Positions 17,193 through 25,924 of a stretch of 64,000 bases of DNA are shown here, piece after piece. The DNA is taken from positions 1-64,000 of the IMG/VR virus record IMGVR_UViG_3300047323_000138; one strand, given 5' to 3'. The notes beneath the pieces are model-generated. The model was not told the origin of the DNA, did not search any database, and saw nothing but the letters and a program-made list of their open reading frames with translations. The translations under genes were made by a program, and so were the position numbers. This DNA comes from a virus. The number at the start of each line of letters is the position of its first letter. The first letter of the stretch is position 1.

Positions 17193-17668
17193 TAGTCATC
17201 TCCCCGTTTAGCTACTTCGAAGTCTGTTGTTTCATACATGGTCCCACTATCAATCAGAGGATTATTAAATCCTTTATTCTCGATTGTTTTAGGGCTGTTT
17301 GGTGGTGTGTCCCATTTAGCAATAACATCTTTCATGTCTGTTACAAATACCGGACCAAGCTTTGTGTACTCTTGTTTGAAAGAACTCTTACCTTCAGCAA
17401 TCCTTTGCATACTTTCTACAAAGAGCTTATCGTAGACTCCCTTCTTAACTGGTCCCATAAAACCTACTCGTATGAAAGGTCTTGTTGGGTTAGTTGTTGA
17501 ACCTTCTTCGTTCCACTGTGCTACTTGAGCAACAGGTAGGTTATCATTCTCAGGTCCGTAGTTTGATCCTTCAAACCAACCAATACGAAGTTCTTCTTGA
17601 GAACCTTTAAGAAGTTCTTTCTTTAATTTATTCCAACCAGACTTGTCAACTTTTAGTTTGAAACTCAT
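17192..17668 (-). CDS. Virion morphogenesis / neck protein
   Basis: 158 residues. The block ELRIGWFEGSNYG..LPVAQVAQWNEEGS..NPTRPFIRVGF is common in phage virion-morphogenesis or neck proteins of the HK97 gp10 / Mu gpG neighbourhood. It lies between the adaptor and the head-closure genes. It likely acts in joining head and tail. Confidence 0.6.
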   Translation of the reverse strand: MSFKLKVDKSGWNKLKKELLKGSQEELRIGWFEGSNYGPENDNLPVAQVAQWNEEGSTTNPTRPFIRVGFMGPVKKGVYDKLFVESMQRIAEGKSSFKQEYTKLGPVFVTDMKDVIAKWDTPPNSPKTIENKGFNNPLIDSGTMYETTDFEVAKRGDD

Positions 17669-18159
17669 TCGAAAGCATCCAGCTCCCAGCCAACGAATTG
17701 GATGGCAGAATCAATACCAAAGAAAGTAGAAGCATCCCTTGTAGAGTTACCATGATTATAAGGCTTCTCACCCTTATCAAATCCTTGATAAATAGGCTGA
17801 ATATTATTATCTTGGTTGCTGTCGTTATCAAACATATCTTGTTTACTCACACCACCAGCGTAAGGAATAATCCTTGTAGACAGAAGTGATGCAGGAGTTT
17901 TAATAACGTTCTGAAGTGCAGCGAGATATGAAGTGGAATAGGTATTCCAGACCTCATAATTCCCTGCACGTTCTCGCGTAGGGTAGCTGGCAATTCGTAA
18001 TGAAATAATGATTGCAGCTTTAATTGCAGCTTGCCAAACATCACCATTGGTCGTTTCTAAAAGATATTCGTAGGTTTCATCATCGAGGATCGGGTAGAGG
18101 GGATTACCCTCAACATCACCAACAATGATTTTAACCTTGTCTGTATCCGTGAGCGCCAT
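17665..18159 (-). CDS. Head-tail adaptor (connector) protein
   Basis: 164 residues with a largely helical N-terminal half (TDTDKVKIIVGD, LDDETYEYLLE, WQAAIKAAIIISLRIAS), typical for the gp6/gp15-type adaptors that bind under the portal. AAGGAGG lies upstream of the ATG. The tail ends with a less ordered acidic part that overlaps the next start. Confidence 0.65.
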   Translation of the reverse strand: MALTDTDKVKIIVGDVEGNPLYPILDDETYEYLLETTNGDVWQAAIKAAIIISLRIASYPTRERAGNYEVWNTYSTSYLAALQNVIKTPASLLSTRIIPYAGGVSKQDMFDNDSNQDNNIQPIYQGFDKGEKPYNHGNSTRDASTFFGIDSAIQFVGWELDAFE

Positions 18160-18183
18160 GTAGCCTCCTTATAAAGTAAAGGA

Positions 18184-18200
18184 GGGCAGACAAGCTGCCC
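18184..18200 (-). terminator. Intra-operon hairpin terminator
   Basis: A 6-bp GC stem (GGGCAG / CTGCCC) with a 5-base loop is followed on the minus strand by TCCTTTACTTT. It lies just after the 86-residue gene. Confidence 0.55.
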
Positions 18201-18205
18201 CACAA

Positions 18206-18466
18206 TCAACTGGCAGGCATAATCCCGGCAGTAATAAGTTTTGTCAGCAGAGCATTATATGCAGCGGTGACGGCAGTCAGGTCAGCAAAAGCTGGAGACT
18301 GTTGAGCAGTGAAAGTAATTTGTTTTACTTTACCAGCTACAGAAGTGGTTGCAGCAGGGGTAGTTGCTGCTGTGTCGCCAGCATTAGCCTCTGTAACAAC
18401 ACGATCAATTACAGTGAAGACATCACCCCAAGAACGTTCTTGGATAGTTGTTTTTACAATAGCCAT
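18206..18466 (-). CDS. Small head protein (possible head fibre)
   Basis: 86 residues with an Ala/Thr-rich centre (GDTAATTPAATTSVAG) and a final helix-like part ending TAGIMPAS. Short proteins with this make-up next to the capsid gene are often head fibre or decoration proteins. It is flanked by two terminator-like hairpins, suggesting its dose is set separately from the capsid. Confidence 0.5.
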   Translation of the reverse strand: MAIVKTTIQERSWGDVFTVIDRVVTEANAGDTAATTPAATTSVAGKVKQITFTAQQSPAFADLTAVTAAYNALLTKLITAGIMPAS

Positions 18467-18492
18467 TTCAAACTCCTAAAAGTAAAATAGGA

Positions 18493-18506
18493 GGGGCTTT
18501 CGCCCC
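18493..18506 (-). terminator. Terminator after the major capsid gene
   Basis: A 5-bp GC stem (GGGGC / GCCCC on either strand) with a GAAA tetraloop as read on the minus strand is extended by GG/CC pairs and followed by TATTTTACTTTT. It should reduce read-through from the highly expressed capsid gene. Confidence 0.7.
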
Positions 18507-18529
18507 GTCCATCTAACCTCAAATACTTA

Positions 18530-19573
18530 TTAAGTACTCGAAGTCAATTTTACGAGCACCTGTGGCTGCGTGACGAAGTACAGAGGAGAAGTCTCAACTT
18601 GCATTTCGTGGAACTCATCTTTAGGGTCAGTGAACTCGTATGCGAACATCTCAACACCAACGCCGTTAGCACCACCCAACTTGTTGCTTGGGCCGTAGTA
18701 ACCACGGAACAGATCATTCACAACAGGCAGAACGTGACCGGTATCGGTAGCAACGGCTACTTCGGTGGTATCGTTAGGCAGTTTGAAGATGTGGTCGTAG
18801 GTGATGAAAGTTACACCTTTGTAGGTGAACTGATCTACCGAACCCCAAGCCATAAACTGGTTGGTGCTGTTACGGTTAATCTCAACTTGCGAAGCGTAGT
18901 ACAGATAAGCTTGGCGAATCATCGGGTGACTAACCAGTTTATCGAAGAACGAACCATCAACAACAACACGAATACCACCACCGATGGTGGAACCAGTTTT
19001 CAGGTTGGTTTGCAGGTAGCGCTTCAGTTGCGAGATTTTAGCGTTAACGTCGGTGGACGCATCACCAAGATCGAAGTCAATCACTTGTTGGGTGATACCA
19101 AACTGGGTGAACATGTCTGCAATAACAGCGCCGTCAGGGGTCTTCATGATACCCTTTGCAGCTTGCAGCTTCATGTACTCAAGCGATTGCTCAACTTGTG
19201 CACGCATGTCAGTCAGTTTCTGTACACGGACACGGGCCAGCTGCTCAGGAGAGTCTGGGGTGCCCGGCATACGCCAGCCTTGAATATCTTCAGGAGTGAT
19301 GTAGTCACTGTGCTTGAAGTAAGCCAAAGGCAGGGAGAAGGTTTCTACTTTCCGATCATTACCTTTGATAGTCTCACGGCTACGACGGGATACTTGAGGA
19401 AGCAGAGTGGTATCGTTCATGCTCTTGTCAAAAACAATAGCAGTTTGCGAAGTACCTTGAGTACGGAACAGATCCATACCACCAATCAGACCAGCCTGAT
19501 TGTCAAGGTTATTAATTTCTTGAGTCCAGTCAACAAGTTGAAAACCGTTACCAAACGAGCGAGTAGTTGCCAT
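18530..19573 (-). CDS. Major capsid protein (lambda gpE-like family)
   Basis: 347 residues, close to the size of lambda gpE-family capsid proteins. Supporting features are the N-terminal arm, a LPLAYFKHSDYITPEDIQGWR segment (about 80-100) that matches the family E-loop region, and the VVVDGSFFDKLVSHP block around residue 205. It sits between the decoration protein and connector genes. A good GGAGT precedes the ATG, and a strong hairpin follows the stop. Confidence 0.85.
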   Translation of the reverse strand: MATTRSFGNGFQLVDWTQEINNLDNQAGLIGGMDLFRTQGTSQTAIVFDKSMNDTTLLPQVSRRSRETIKGNDRKVETFSLPLAYFKHSDYITPEDIQGWRMPGTPDSPEQLARVRVQKLTDMRAQVEQSLEYMKLQAAKGIMKTPDGAVIADMFTQFGITQQVIDFDLGDASTDVNAKISQLKRYLQTNLKTGSTIGGGIRVVVDGSFFDKLVSHPMIRQAYLYYASQVEINRNSTNQFMAWGSVDQFTYKGVTFITYDHIFKLPNDTTEVAVATDTGHVLPVVNDLFRGYYGPSNKLGGANGVGVEMFAYEFTDPKDEFHEMQVETSPLYFVTQPQVLVKLTSST

Positions 19574-19593
19574 TATTTATATTACTCCGTTAA

Positions 19594-20022
19594 TTAAGCG
19601 AATTGGTTCGGTTGGTCAATCACTTTGATACCAACAGCTTCCATTTGCGCATATACAGCAGCAAGTTCAGGAGCAGTATCAACGGATGCACCAAACACGA
19701 GGTAGGACTTACCTACACCAGCAGGACCACGGAACAATACAGTTACGTTGGTATCAGTAGTTGCAGCGATGGTTTGCTTATTATCACCATCTGGTTTGCC
19801 GATGTAGATACCAGCAAAATTCTGACTACCGTCTACAGCGGTTGCTTCCAGAATCTTGTACTTACCGTTGGCAGTAACTTTGCCGAGGACAGTACCAATT
19901 ACGTAGGTTTTAATTGCAGCTTCGTTAGCTACAACTACATCACGGCAGTGGCCGTATTCAGGATGATCTTCATATTGCAGTACAGCGCCAAGGCGAGTAG
20001 AGCGGGTTTCGATTGCAGCCAT
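19594..20022 (-). CDS. Head decoration protein (gpD-like)
   Basis: 142 residues, beta-rich, with VLGKVTANGKYKILEATAVDGSQNFAGIY followed by a VLFRGPAGVGKSYLVFG segment. The latter looks like a Walker motif, but the surrounding context is that of lambda gpD-like decoration proteins, and no other ATPase motif is present. It lies immediately upstream of the capsid gene, as gpD genes do. Confidence 0.65.
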   Translation of the reverse strand: MAAIETRSTRLGAVLQYEDHPEYGHCRDVVVANEAAIKTYVIGTVLGKVTANGKYKILEATAVDGSQNFAGIYIGKPDGDNKQTIAATTDTNVTVLFRGPAGVGKSYLVFGASVDTAPELAAVYAQMEAVGIKVIDQPNQFA

Positions 20023-20064
20023 ATTATTTGAAACTCCTAGCTAGGATTTTATTGATAAACAATA

Positions 20065-21006
20065 TTATTGTTTTTTACTTTTGTTAATAAGTTCACCAAC
20101 AAGATTCAGACCAGCTTCTTCTTGTTTCTTAGGTTCACCTTCACCGCTAACACCTTTCTCTTTGAAAAGGTCAGACTCTTTTTCGTCTTTAGCATTACCG
20201 CCAAGAGATTTAAACATTACACCGAAAGCTTCATCGGAGAGGGCTTCGGTTGCTTTGAACAGAGCTTCAACTTCAGCTTCTGGACGAACACTTTTCAGCA
20301 AGTCTTTACGAGCTTTTGCTACGACTTCCAGTTTCTCAGCCTTGAACACTTCCAAATCAGCGAGTGCTTTAGTCAGGGCAGACTCTTTTTCTACGAGCTG
20401 AGCTTTAAGAATTGCTTCAGCAGCATCAACTGCTTTCTTGATTTCTTGTTCCAAAATTTCTACCTCAGATTTTTTAAGTTCTTGCGCTTTATGCATCAAC
20501 AGTAGATGCTCTTGCGTATCTTTATTTTGAAGGGCTTTAGTTACAAGGCTATAGATTCCTTCTTCTAGTTTATCTTCCGCATCATCAGACAGAAGCATTT
20601 CCCCAGTTGTCGGCTCGTAAGAAAGAGTCCGAGTCATGGGTTTGGCCAAATCACCAAGGGTGACTTTTCCATCTACAAGAGAGTAATCTACCGAAAATAG
20701 ACCACCCTCACTACAGAAGAGAACAATGGAATCATTATAATCTTCTACATACAGCCAACGCTCATCGTCACTACCGAAAGCTTCACGTACTGCACTAGAC
20801 AGTGCATCATTAAGCTTAGACGCATACATTGATTTAGTAATACCAAGAGCTACAAGAGCCTTTTCAACATCGTCAGTAATAGTTGCATCAGACTTCATAA
20901 GAAGAGATATGTTACGTCCATTAGCACTCCCTTGTTGCAACTCCATATGAGTCAAAGCCAAATGTGGGCGCTTACTGTCATCTTTTGTTTTAATAATCAA
21001 AGGCAT
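20065..21006 (-). CDS. Probable scaffolding protein
   Basis: 313 residues. The first 150 residues look globular. Residues about 160-250 form a long charged coiled coil (QELKKSEVEILEQEIKKA onward), and the tail is basic and Lys-rich (GELINKSKKQ). A coiled-coil protein with a charged C-terminus between protease-like and capsid genes is the usual scaffold. Together with the preceding protein it may act as a protease-scaffold pair. Confidence 0.6.
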   Translation of the reverse strand: MPLIIKTKDDSKRPHLALTHMELQQGSANGRNISLLMKSDATITDDVEKALVALGITKSMYASKLNDALSSAVREAFGSDDERWLYVEDYNDSIVLFCSEGGLFSVDYSLVDGKVTLGDLAKPMTRTLSYEPTTGEMLLSDDAEDKLEEGIYSLVTKALQNKDTQEHLLLMHKAQELKKSEVEILEQEIKKAVDAAEAILKAQLVEKESALTKALADLEVFKAEKLEVVAKARKDLLKSVRPEAEVEALFKATEALSDEAFGVMFKSLGGNAKDEKESDLFKEKGVSGEGEPKKQEEAGLNLVGELINKSKKQ

Positions 21007-21707
21007 TATTCACCACCATCGAATGTGACATTGGTGATTTCACCAGTCTTTTGATTGATCTTTCCTTTACCGCCAATACTTACACCACCAATAACACCAG
21101 ACTTCTTGAGGTTCCAAAGATCCTCGCTGTGGTACTGAACCTTAGCAATCCAAGTACCAGCCTTGATCACTTCATCAGTTTGAACTACTTTGACATCCAA
21201 CTCTTTTTGGACCCAAGTAGATTCAATGGTGAATGCGTCAGTTTGTTCAAGGTGAAACAGATTGGCAGTGACAACTCCTTTCTCAAGGTTCTGGTTGAAG
21301 TTCTCACAAGCCTTTTCAATAGTGGCTTCAGACATCCATTCACCATGAGCATCTTTCACTAGAGGCTCATAGACAACTTCGTAAGACACCATCTCTTCGT
21401 TGAGTTCTTCAACTACTGGTTCAGCAGAAGTATTGCCGAAGAACTTCTCAATAAAGCTAGAGAACATATCAATCATTTCAGAAGCTTTGAGGATGTCAGG
21501 TAGTTCATTATCTGGATAGAATTTCTTGTAAGCAGCACGAACTTTCTTCTTTACTGCTGGAAGATCAGCTTCCGGGATATCTACTTTGTTACCTCTGAAA
21601 CCTTTACCAAGAGCTGCAACAGCATCTGCTGTATGTCGGGCATCAGAGATATTAAGCTTTGCTTTAGACTCGTCTTCTGGGTCTGGATTATATGCATATG
21701 TCGTCAT
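21006..21707 (-). CDS. XkdF-like prohead protein (putative maturation protease)
   Basis: 233 residues. The N-terminus has the short ISDARHTADAVAAL..FRGNKVDIPEADLPAVKKKVRAAYKKFYPD module often found on phage minor head proteins. The middle (AHGEWMSEATIEKACENF, VTANLFHLEQTDAFTIESTWVQ and VIKAGTWIAKVQY) matches phage XkdF-like proteins that are thought to be prohead proteases. Order portal-XkdF-scaffold-capsid agrees with this. Confidence 0.7.
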   Translation of the reverse strand: MTTYAYNPDPEDESKAKLNISDARHTADAVAALGKGFRGNKVDIPEADLPAVKKKVRAAYKKFYPDNELPDILKASEMIDMFSSFIEKFFGNTSAEPVVEELNEEMVSYEVVYEPLVKDAHGEWMSEATIEKACENFNQNLEKGVVTANLFHLEQTDAFTIESTWVQKELDVKVVQTDEVIKAGTWIAKVQYHSEDLWNLKKSGVIGGVSIGGKGKINQKTGEITNVTFDGGE

Positions 21708-23180
21708 TTACGTATTCTCATTATTCCCTACAGAAGTGTCATTTGATCCCACTGGACTCTTACTCGTACCCGGACCTGCTGTAGAAAGTCCTTCACCAGC
21801 GCCAGTAGTATTACCAGTAAGTTGAGCTTTAAGATCATCAAGAGACATCTCTGAGTCATGACGTGTTGGTAAGCCAACCCACTCAGCAACTTGGTTAATG
21901 TTTTCAGGAGTGATACTAACGAGGCCAACAGATGCGGCACGTTGCAAGTACTTAGAGAGAACATCCAAATCTTCTTCTTTAATCTGGTCATACTCAAACT
22001 TCGGCATACGGTCCAACGACCAACCATTTAAACGCCAAAGTTGCGGAATCAAATCAGAGTTAAGAGGGTCTTGAATCTCTTTCAGATAACTTTCAACTGC
22101 CATGTGAACAATGCTGGACTTAGAGTCCGCAAGGTTGAACGAACCACCTTTACTGTTACCCATCTGCAAGATATCAGCGAACAACGCTTGAAGGATCTTG
22201 TTATCCCAACGAGTAATGGCTTTATCAGTGTCATACTGACTAGCATTAGGTGGGCCAATAAGTTCAAAGTCAAACAGGCTGTTATTCTGATCATCGTAGA
22301 ACTTTGGCATGATAATACATGCTTGTTCATTGTTCTGAAGATTACGACCAATATTCTTAAAGGCTTCAACAGTTGCCATTTGATCAGCAGTGGCATCAGC
22401 TTTCAGGTAATCAGCAGGAATATCAAACTTAGGGATACCACCCAATCCACGAGTGATACCAACAGCTTCAGACTCCTCAATCTGTTTACGATAACGCCAA
22501 GCTTTATAAACTTTACTAAGAGGAGAGCGACCTTGTGGGTTATCTCGACTTACATCTGTACGGAACAGAAGAAACTTAGGACGTTCAATATCAATCTGAC
22601 CGCCGTAGTGGCTACTATTAGCTAGGCGATAACCATCAACTAGGAAGCTAGTATCTTGCACAACACCCGTAAGTTCACGTCCAGTATCATCAAACAACCA
22701 ACGATAAATCGTGGTTTGAGAGCGAGTGGCAAGTTTCTTAATACCTACAAGTCCATCATCAAATCTAGAGCCTGTAGAGAGGCGTCTACGTCTATACACT
22801 TTCTCTTGAATCGCATAGCCGTATGTAAACATGCTGGTTACTTCCTTAATAAAGGAGAACCAACTATGTTCCATGTCAGCCATACATTGCTGAAGGAATT
22901 GAACTTTCTTAAGATCGTCTTCTGTGGGATCACTTGGAGGAACTACTTTCCAAGCTACACGGCTAATCATCATAGAGAACAAAGAAAGAGCAGAAGCAAT
23001 TGTTGCATCTTCTCCCATTTCTTGGTAAGTACGGTTGGCTCTAGGCCATTGTAGATCGCGTCTTTGCTCTTCGAGAATTATACCATCAAATTCTCGTAAC
23101 CCAAGCCATCCAGATTCTCCCATCTTAATTCTAAGAGCCGGATTATCACCAGCCTCCAGATTCAAATCATCATTTGCCAT
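21708..23180 (-). CDS. Portal protein (DUF935 / Mu gp29-like)
   Basis: 490 residues. Characteristic pieces are DLQWPRANRTYQEMGEDATIASAL (about 42-65), SRVAWKVVPPSDP, and RDNPQGRSPLSKVYKAWRYRKQ, which together mark the DUF935 portals of Mu-like phages. The C-terminus has a Gly/Thr-rich flexible tail. Twelve copies form the DNA entry channel at one head vertex. The gene follows the terminase gene except for the inserted HNH gene. Confidence 0.88.
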   Translation of the reverse strand: MANDDLNLEAGDNPALRIKMGESGWLGLREFDGIILEEQRRDLQWPRANRTYQEMGEDATIASALSLFSMMISRVAWKVVPPSDPTEDDLKKVQFLQQCMADMEHSWFSFIKEVTSMFTYGYAIQEKVYRRRRLSTGSRFDDGLVGIKKLATRSQTTIYRWLFDDTGRELTGVVQDTSFLVDGYRLANSSHYGGQIDIERPKFLLFRTDVSRDNPQGRSPLSKVYKAWRYRKQIEESEAVGITRGLGGIPKFDIPADYLKADATADQMATVEAFKNIGRNLQNNEQACIIMPKFYDDQNNSLFDFELIGPPNASQYDTDKAITRWDNKILQALFADILQMGNSKGGSFNLADSKSSIVHMAVESYLKEIQDPLNSDLIPQLWRLNGWSLDRMPKFEYDQIKEEDLDVLSKYLQRAASVGLVSITPENINQVAEWVGLPTRHDSEMSLDDLKAQLTGNTTGAGEGLSTAGPGTSKSPVGSNDTSVGNNENT

Positions 23181-23884
23181 TAATCCTCCATAAGACCAAG
23201 TTCTATCAAGTGATCTTCACAATATTTTGGCCAGAAGCCGTAGTATTCAAAATGAGCTTTATATGAAACTATCGCAGCTTCTTTTTCAGAGTCATGTCTT
23301 TTAAGCCAAATCTGATTACCGTCTTCATCTAAAATGAATGCAGTCCACTTATCTTTGGTCTTGTGATAACTAACGCCACGGTACTTTGATGTTGTATCAC
23401 TTTGTTTTCTTTTATTTCTAAGATTAACTTTCCGAGTTACCCACCGGCAATTTTCTTTGCAGTAATTACCTTCGTTGTCTTCTCTATCTAAGTCATAACC
23501 TTTTATATAGGTTGGGGACATATCTTCAATAAATTGTTTTGGAGTTAAAAGCCACTCATCACAAACACCAATTCCACGACCACCATAGTTATGGAAATCG
23601 GGATATTCTGGATTAGTGCAGCGCTTAACCATATCTACCCAAGCTTGGTAAATAACATCTTTTGACAGTCCGTGTGTTGTTAACCTTTCAGCAGATACTT
23701 TGTTTCGGTGGCATCCACAGGAGACTGTGCTTCCCTTCTTAATATCTTGAAGGTTTGGGGATGTTTCCTTACCGCAATCACATAGGCATACGGCCACTTT
23801 CTTCCGGTATGTACCAAAATCTTTTGTGTAAATTTCTTGGATAGTAAGATAATTTACTTTATCACCAACTTCAAATGTACTCAT
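23180..23884 (-). CDS. HNH homing endonuclease with zinc knuckle and AP2-like domain
   Basis: 234 residues. The N-terminus carries a CLCDCG...SCGCH cysteine set (about 30-58). The nuclease core follows: AWVDMVKRCTN, NYGGRGIGVCDEW, LDREDNEGNYCKENCRWV. Residues about 168-200 (YRGVSYHKTKDKWTAFI) are AP2-like. It lies between large terminase and portal and shares one base with the portal start. It is clearly related to the HNH genes at 43,685 and 57,833 in this window. Confidence 0.85.
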   Translation of the reverse strand: MSTFEVGDKVNYLTIQEIYTKDFGTYRKKVAVCLCDCGKETSPNLQDIKKGSTVSCGCHRNKVSAERLTTHGLSKDVIYQAWVDMVKRCTNPEYPDFHNYGGRGIGVCDEWLLTPKQFIEDMSPTYIKGYDLDREDNEGNYCKENCRWVTRKVNLRNKRKQSDTTSKYRGVSYHKTKDKWTAFILDEDGNQIWLKRHDSEKEAAIVSYKAHFEYYGFWPKYCEDHLIELGLMED

Positions 23885-23974
23885 TTTTAATCTCCGTTCA
23901 GATTGAATAGGCGGTGACTATCTAGCGAACGGGCTAGAGGGAGTTGCAATCTCTTTTCATCACCATGAAACATT
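23885..23974 (-). other. Short gap after terminase gene with a hairpin
   Basis: This 90-base gap between the large terminase stop and the HNH start contains a CTAGC / GCTAG hairpin around 23,922-23,935 on the minus strand. A GGTGA pair (23,911 and 23,961 area) could close a larger stem. No U-run follows, so it may be an RNA stability or processing element rather than a terminator. Confidence 0.35.
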
Positions 23975-25402
23975 TTAAAAATTAAACTCATTCATCTTAC
24001 CGAGTGCCGGTATTGAGAATGTCGGAATATTCAGTTTTTGTGCAAGTGTGATAAATGCATCACTCGTAGCATCGACCTGATCATCCTTGTTATTTCTGGA
24101 GCCATCAAAGCCTTCCAACTCACTAAAATAGTCTTTATTCCACTCTGCGTCAACATAATCAACTAGCCCTGCCTCAGCAGCAGCAGCAAATGGTTGAAAT
24201 CTCACCGTTTTGCTCTTATTCGTTGGACGCATTCTTGCGTGGAAACCTTCAGCTAGAAGGTCTTTAATCATCATTTGACCAGCAGCTTTACCGGCTTGAC
24301 CGGGCTCCTGCGGGAGTAGGATGTTTGTCCCTTCAGGATCATTAACAGCACACTCAATAATCTTCTGCATTACTTCGCCGTAACGTGCTCTAAAACGAAT
24401 AACATCTACAACAATATAGTGTAAAGATTTTGTCTTTGCCATTAGGACACCAACAGTCCAGTCAGGATTTGGATTCAAGTCACTAGGAAGTGTTCCTGCA
24501 ATATCCCATGCTCTGCAATATGAAATAATGTTTTGTTCAAACATCTTCACAGGTTGCATCCAATCTTTTTTCAGCATGCCCGACCCGGAAGGCCGTACAA
24601 ACCAGTTGCCGTAGAGGTAGCGTTGCACATCTACAAACGGCTTGGCTTTAAGTGTGGAGATGTAGCCCCTGTCATTCGCAAGAAGTACAGGGTTGTCATA
24701 GCAGGTTGCACTAATGAAAGTAAAAGTTTTAATACCACTCTCTTCACCTTCACCATATATATCTTCTAATTCTTTTCTATCATCTGCCCAAATGTACTTA
24801 CCGTCTTCAACTACATAGTAGCGAATTTGCCCATCTTTCGACTGATCAGGTGTACCATCTTCTTGTAGATAAGGTCGAATCCAATCTAGGGCAAACCAAT
24901 CTGGATCAGGGTTGCACGTAAGCACCATCTGTTTCTTGTGCTTAGCTCTTGCAGAACGAATACGAAGTCCAAGATACTCAATACAAACTTGAGAGAAATG
25001 TGTGGCCTCGTCAAATAACACAAAAGTATATTGAGCGCCTTGGTGCTGGAACCGATTTTGGTCGTGTTCCATGTGGGAGAACTTAATACTACCGCCTGAT
25101 GGAAATGTAATCTTCAGGTGTTTTTGATTAACTTTAATGTTCTCTTTACCAAAAACATAGGCATAAAGTTCACAAGCTGTTTCCCACAGACCACCTTGAG
25201 CTGTAAGTTCGCCTGTGGTCTTACGAAAGATAACCCCACGCAGATATGGATCTGATGCGAACTTAAGAGGATAAAGCAAACTTACGTAACTTTTTCCGGA
25301 GCCCATAGCTCCCCCTACAATAGCCGTGTCAGCCGACTGATGCAGGATGAGGTTTTGCTTAGGACTACTTGGCCCAATAGGAGTTTGTTCTAAATCGTCC
25401 AT
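23975..25402 (-). CDS. Terminase large subunit (packaging ATPase-nuclease)
   Basis: 475 residues. Walker A is GGAMGSGKS at 30-38 and Walker B is FVLFDEA at 127-133. The C-terminal nuclease part has acidic residues at RAWDIAG (about 290) and KDDQVDAT near the end. The protein cuts concatemers and pumps DNA into the prohead. It is separated from its partner small subunit by fibre genes, an uncommon order. A stable hairpin overlaps its Shine-Dalgarno region. Confidence 0.92.
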   Translation of the reverse strand: MDDLEQTPIGPSSPKQNLILHQSADTAIVGGAMGSGKSYVSLLYPLKFASDPYLRGVIFRKTTGELTAQGGLWETACELYAYVFGKENIKVNQKHLKITFPSGGSIKFSHMEHDQNRFQHQGAQYTFVLFDEATHFSQVCIEYLGLRIRSARAKHKKQMVLTCNPDPDWFALDWIRPYLQEDGTPDQSKDGQIRYYVVEDGKYIWADDRKELEDIYGEGEESGIKTFTFISATCYDNPVLLANDRGYISTLKAKPFVDVQRYLYGNWFVRPSGSGMLKKDWMQPVKMFEQNIISYCRAWDIAGTLPSDLNPNPDWTVGVLMAKTKSLHYIVVDVIRFRARYGEVMQKIIECAVNDPEGTNILLPQEPGQAGKAAGQMMIKDLLAEGFHARMRPTNKSKTVRFQPFAAAAEAGLVDYVDAEWNKDYFSELEGFDGSRNNKDDQVDATSDAFITLAQKLNIPTFSIPALGKMNEFNF

Positions 25403-25409
25403 CTATAGT

Positions 25410-25440
25410 CCTTTAGAAAATTAGCTTCCTCTTCTAAAGG
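25410..25440 (-). promoter_or_regulatory. Hairpin covering the terminase ribosome-binding site
   Basis: A perfect 9-bp inverted repeat (CCTTTAGAA / TTCTAAAGG) has its 3' arm on the minus strand containing AAAGG, the Shine-Dalgarno sequence of the terminase gene whose ATG is at 25402-25400. Folding would hide the site and lower translation. Confidence 0.55.
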
Positions 25441-25450
25441 AATGCATTAC

Positions 25451-25789
25451 TTAAACTTTATTATTAACTTCCAAGAAATCTCGTATCATTTGATTTTTAT
25501 CTCTTCCTGTAATCCCACGAGTGGCTACAATTGGACGTAGATCTTCAATACGCATTTCTTGCAAGACTTCCTTAGTCCACTCCTCCCTAACAATCACAAC
25601 CTCAACACTAGGCTCTGACTTAAGAAACTCTTCAGTCTCAATATTCATCACACATGCATGAGGGTAGTCATTAAAGAATCGCTCTTTCTTGTCCAACACA
25701 CCACCCTTCACAGAGTATTTAATGATGTTGTCAATAAAGTTATGACCGTAGTAGTCTTGGCTTGTAATAAGCAATTTATATTTGTTCAA
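25451..25789 (-). CDS. Hypothetical protein
   Basis: 112 residues of unknown function, acidic/basic mix with no clear motif (MNKYKLLITSQDYYGH at the start, a VEVVIVREEWTKEVL strand-helix near 72). It has its own near-consensus promoter just upstream, so it may be expressed early and apart from the structural genes around it. Two similar-length neighbours are structural, but this one does not look like a virion protein. Confidence 0.6.
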   Translation of the reverse strand: MNKYKLLITSQDYYGHNFIDNIIKYSVKGGVLDKKERFFNDYPHACVMNIETEEFLKSEPSVEVVIVREEWTKEVLQEMRIEDLRPIVATRGITGRDKNQMIRDFLEVNNKV

Positions 25790-25825
25790 TTCTTCTCTCC
25801 GTTGTTTCTTTCTTTGATATTGGAG

Positions 25826-25854
25826 ATTCTACAGACTTTATATCTGGAAGTCAA
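25826..25854 (-). promoter_or_regulatory. Sigma-70-type promoter
   Basis: On the minus strand TTGACT (25854-25849) and TAGAAT (25831-25826) are separated by exactly 17 bases. It would drive the hypothetical gene ending at 25,451 and possibly the terminase. Confidence 0.65.
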
Positions 25855-25924
25855 GCTTTTGGAATATTTATTTCAATTATTTTAATAACAAGCACTCGAT
25901 TAAGAATGCTTGCGATAAAACAAC

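Noticed and set aside
18599-19597. Long rightward frame opposite the capsid gene
   Set aside because: It mirrors codon usage of the well-supported capsid gene and lacks any start signal.
19594-20022. Walker-type ATPase (RGPAGVGKSYLVF)
   Set aside because: The motif stands alone in a beta-rich 142-residue protein next to the capsid gene; no Walker B or other ATPase element follows. A decoration protein is more likely.
23885-23974. Intron or ribozyme between terminase and HNH gene
   Set aside because: Only a simple hairpin is visible, no conserved catalytic core, and both flanking genes are complete.
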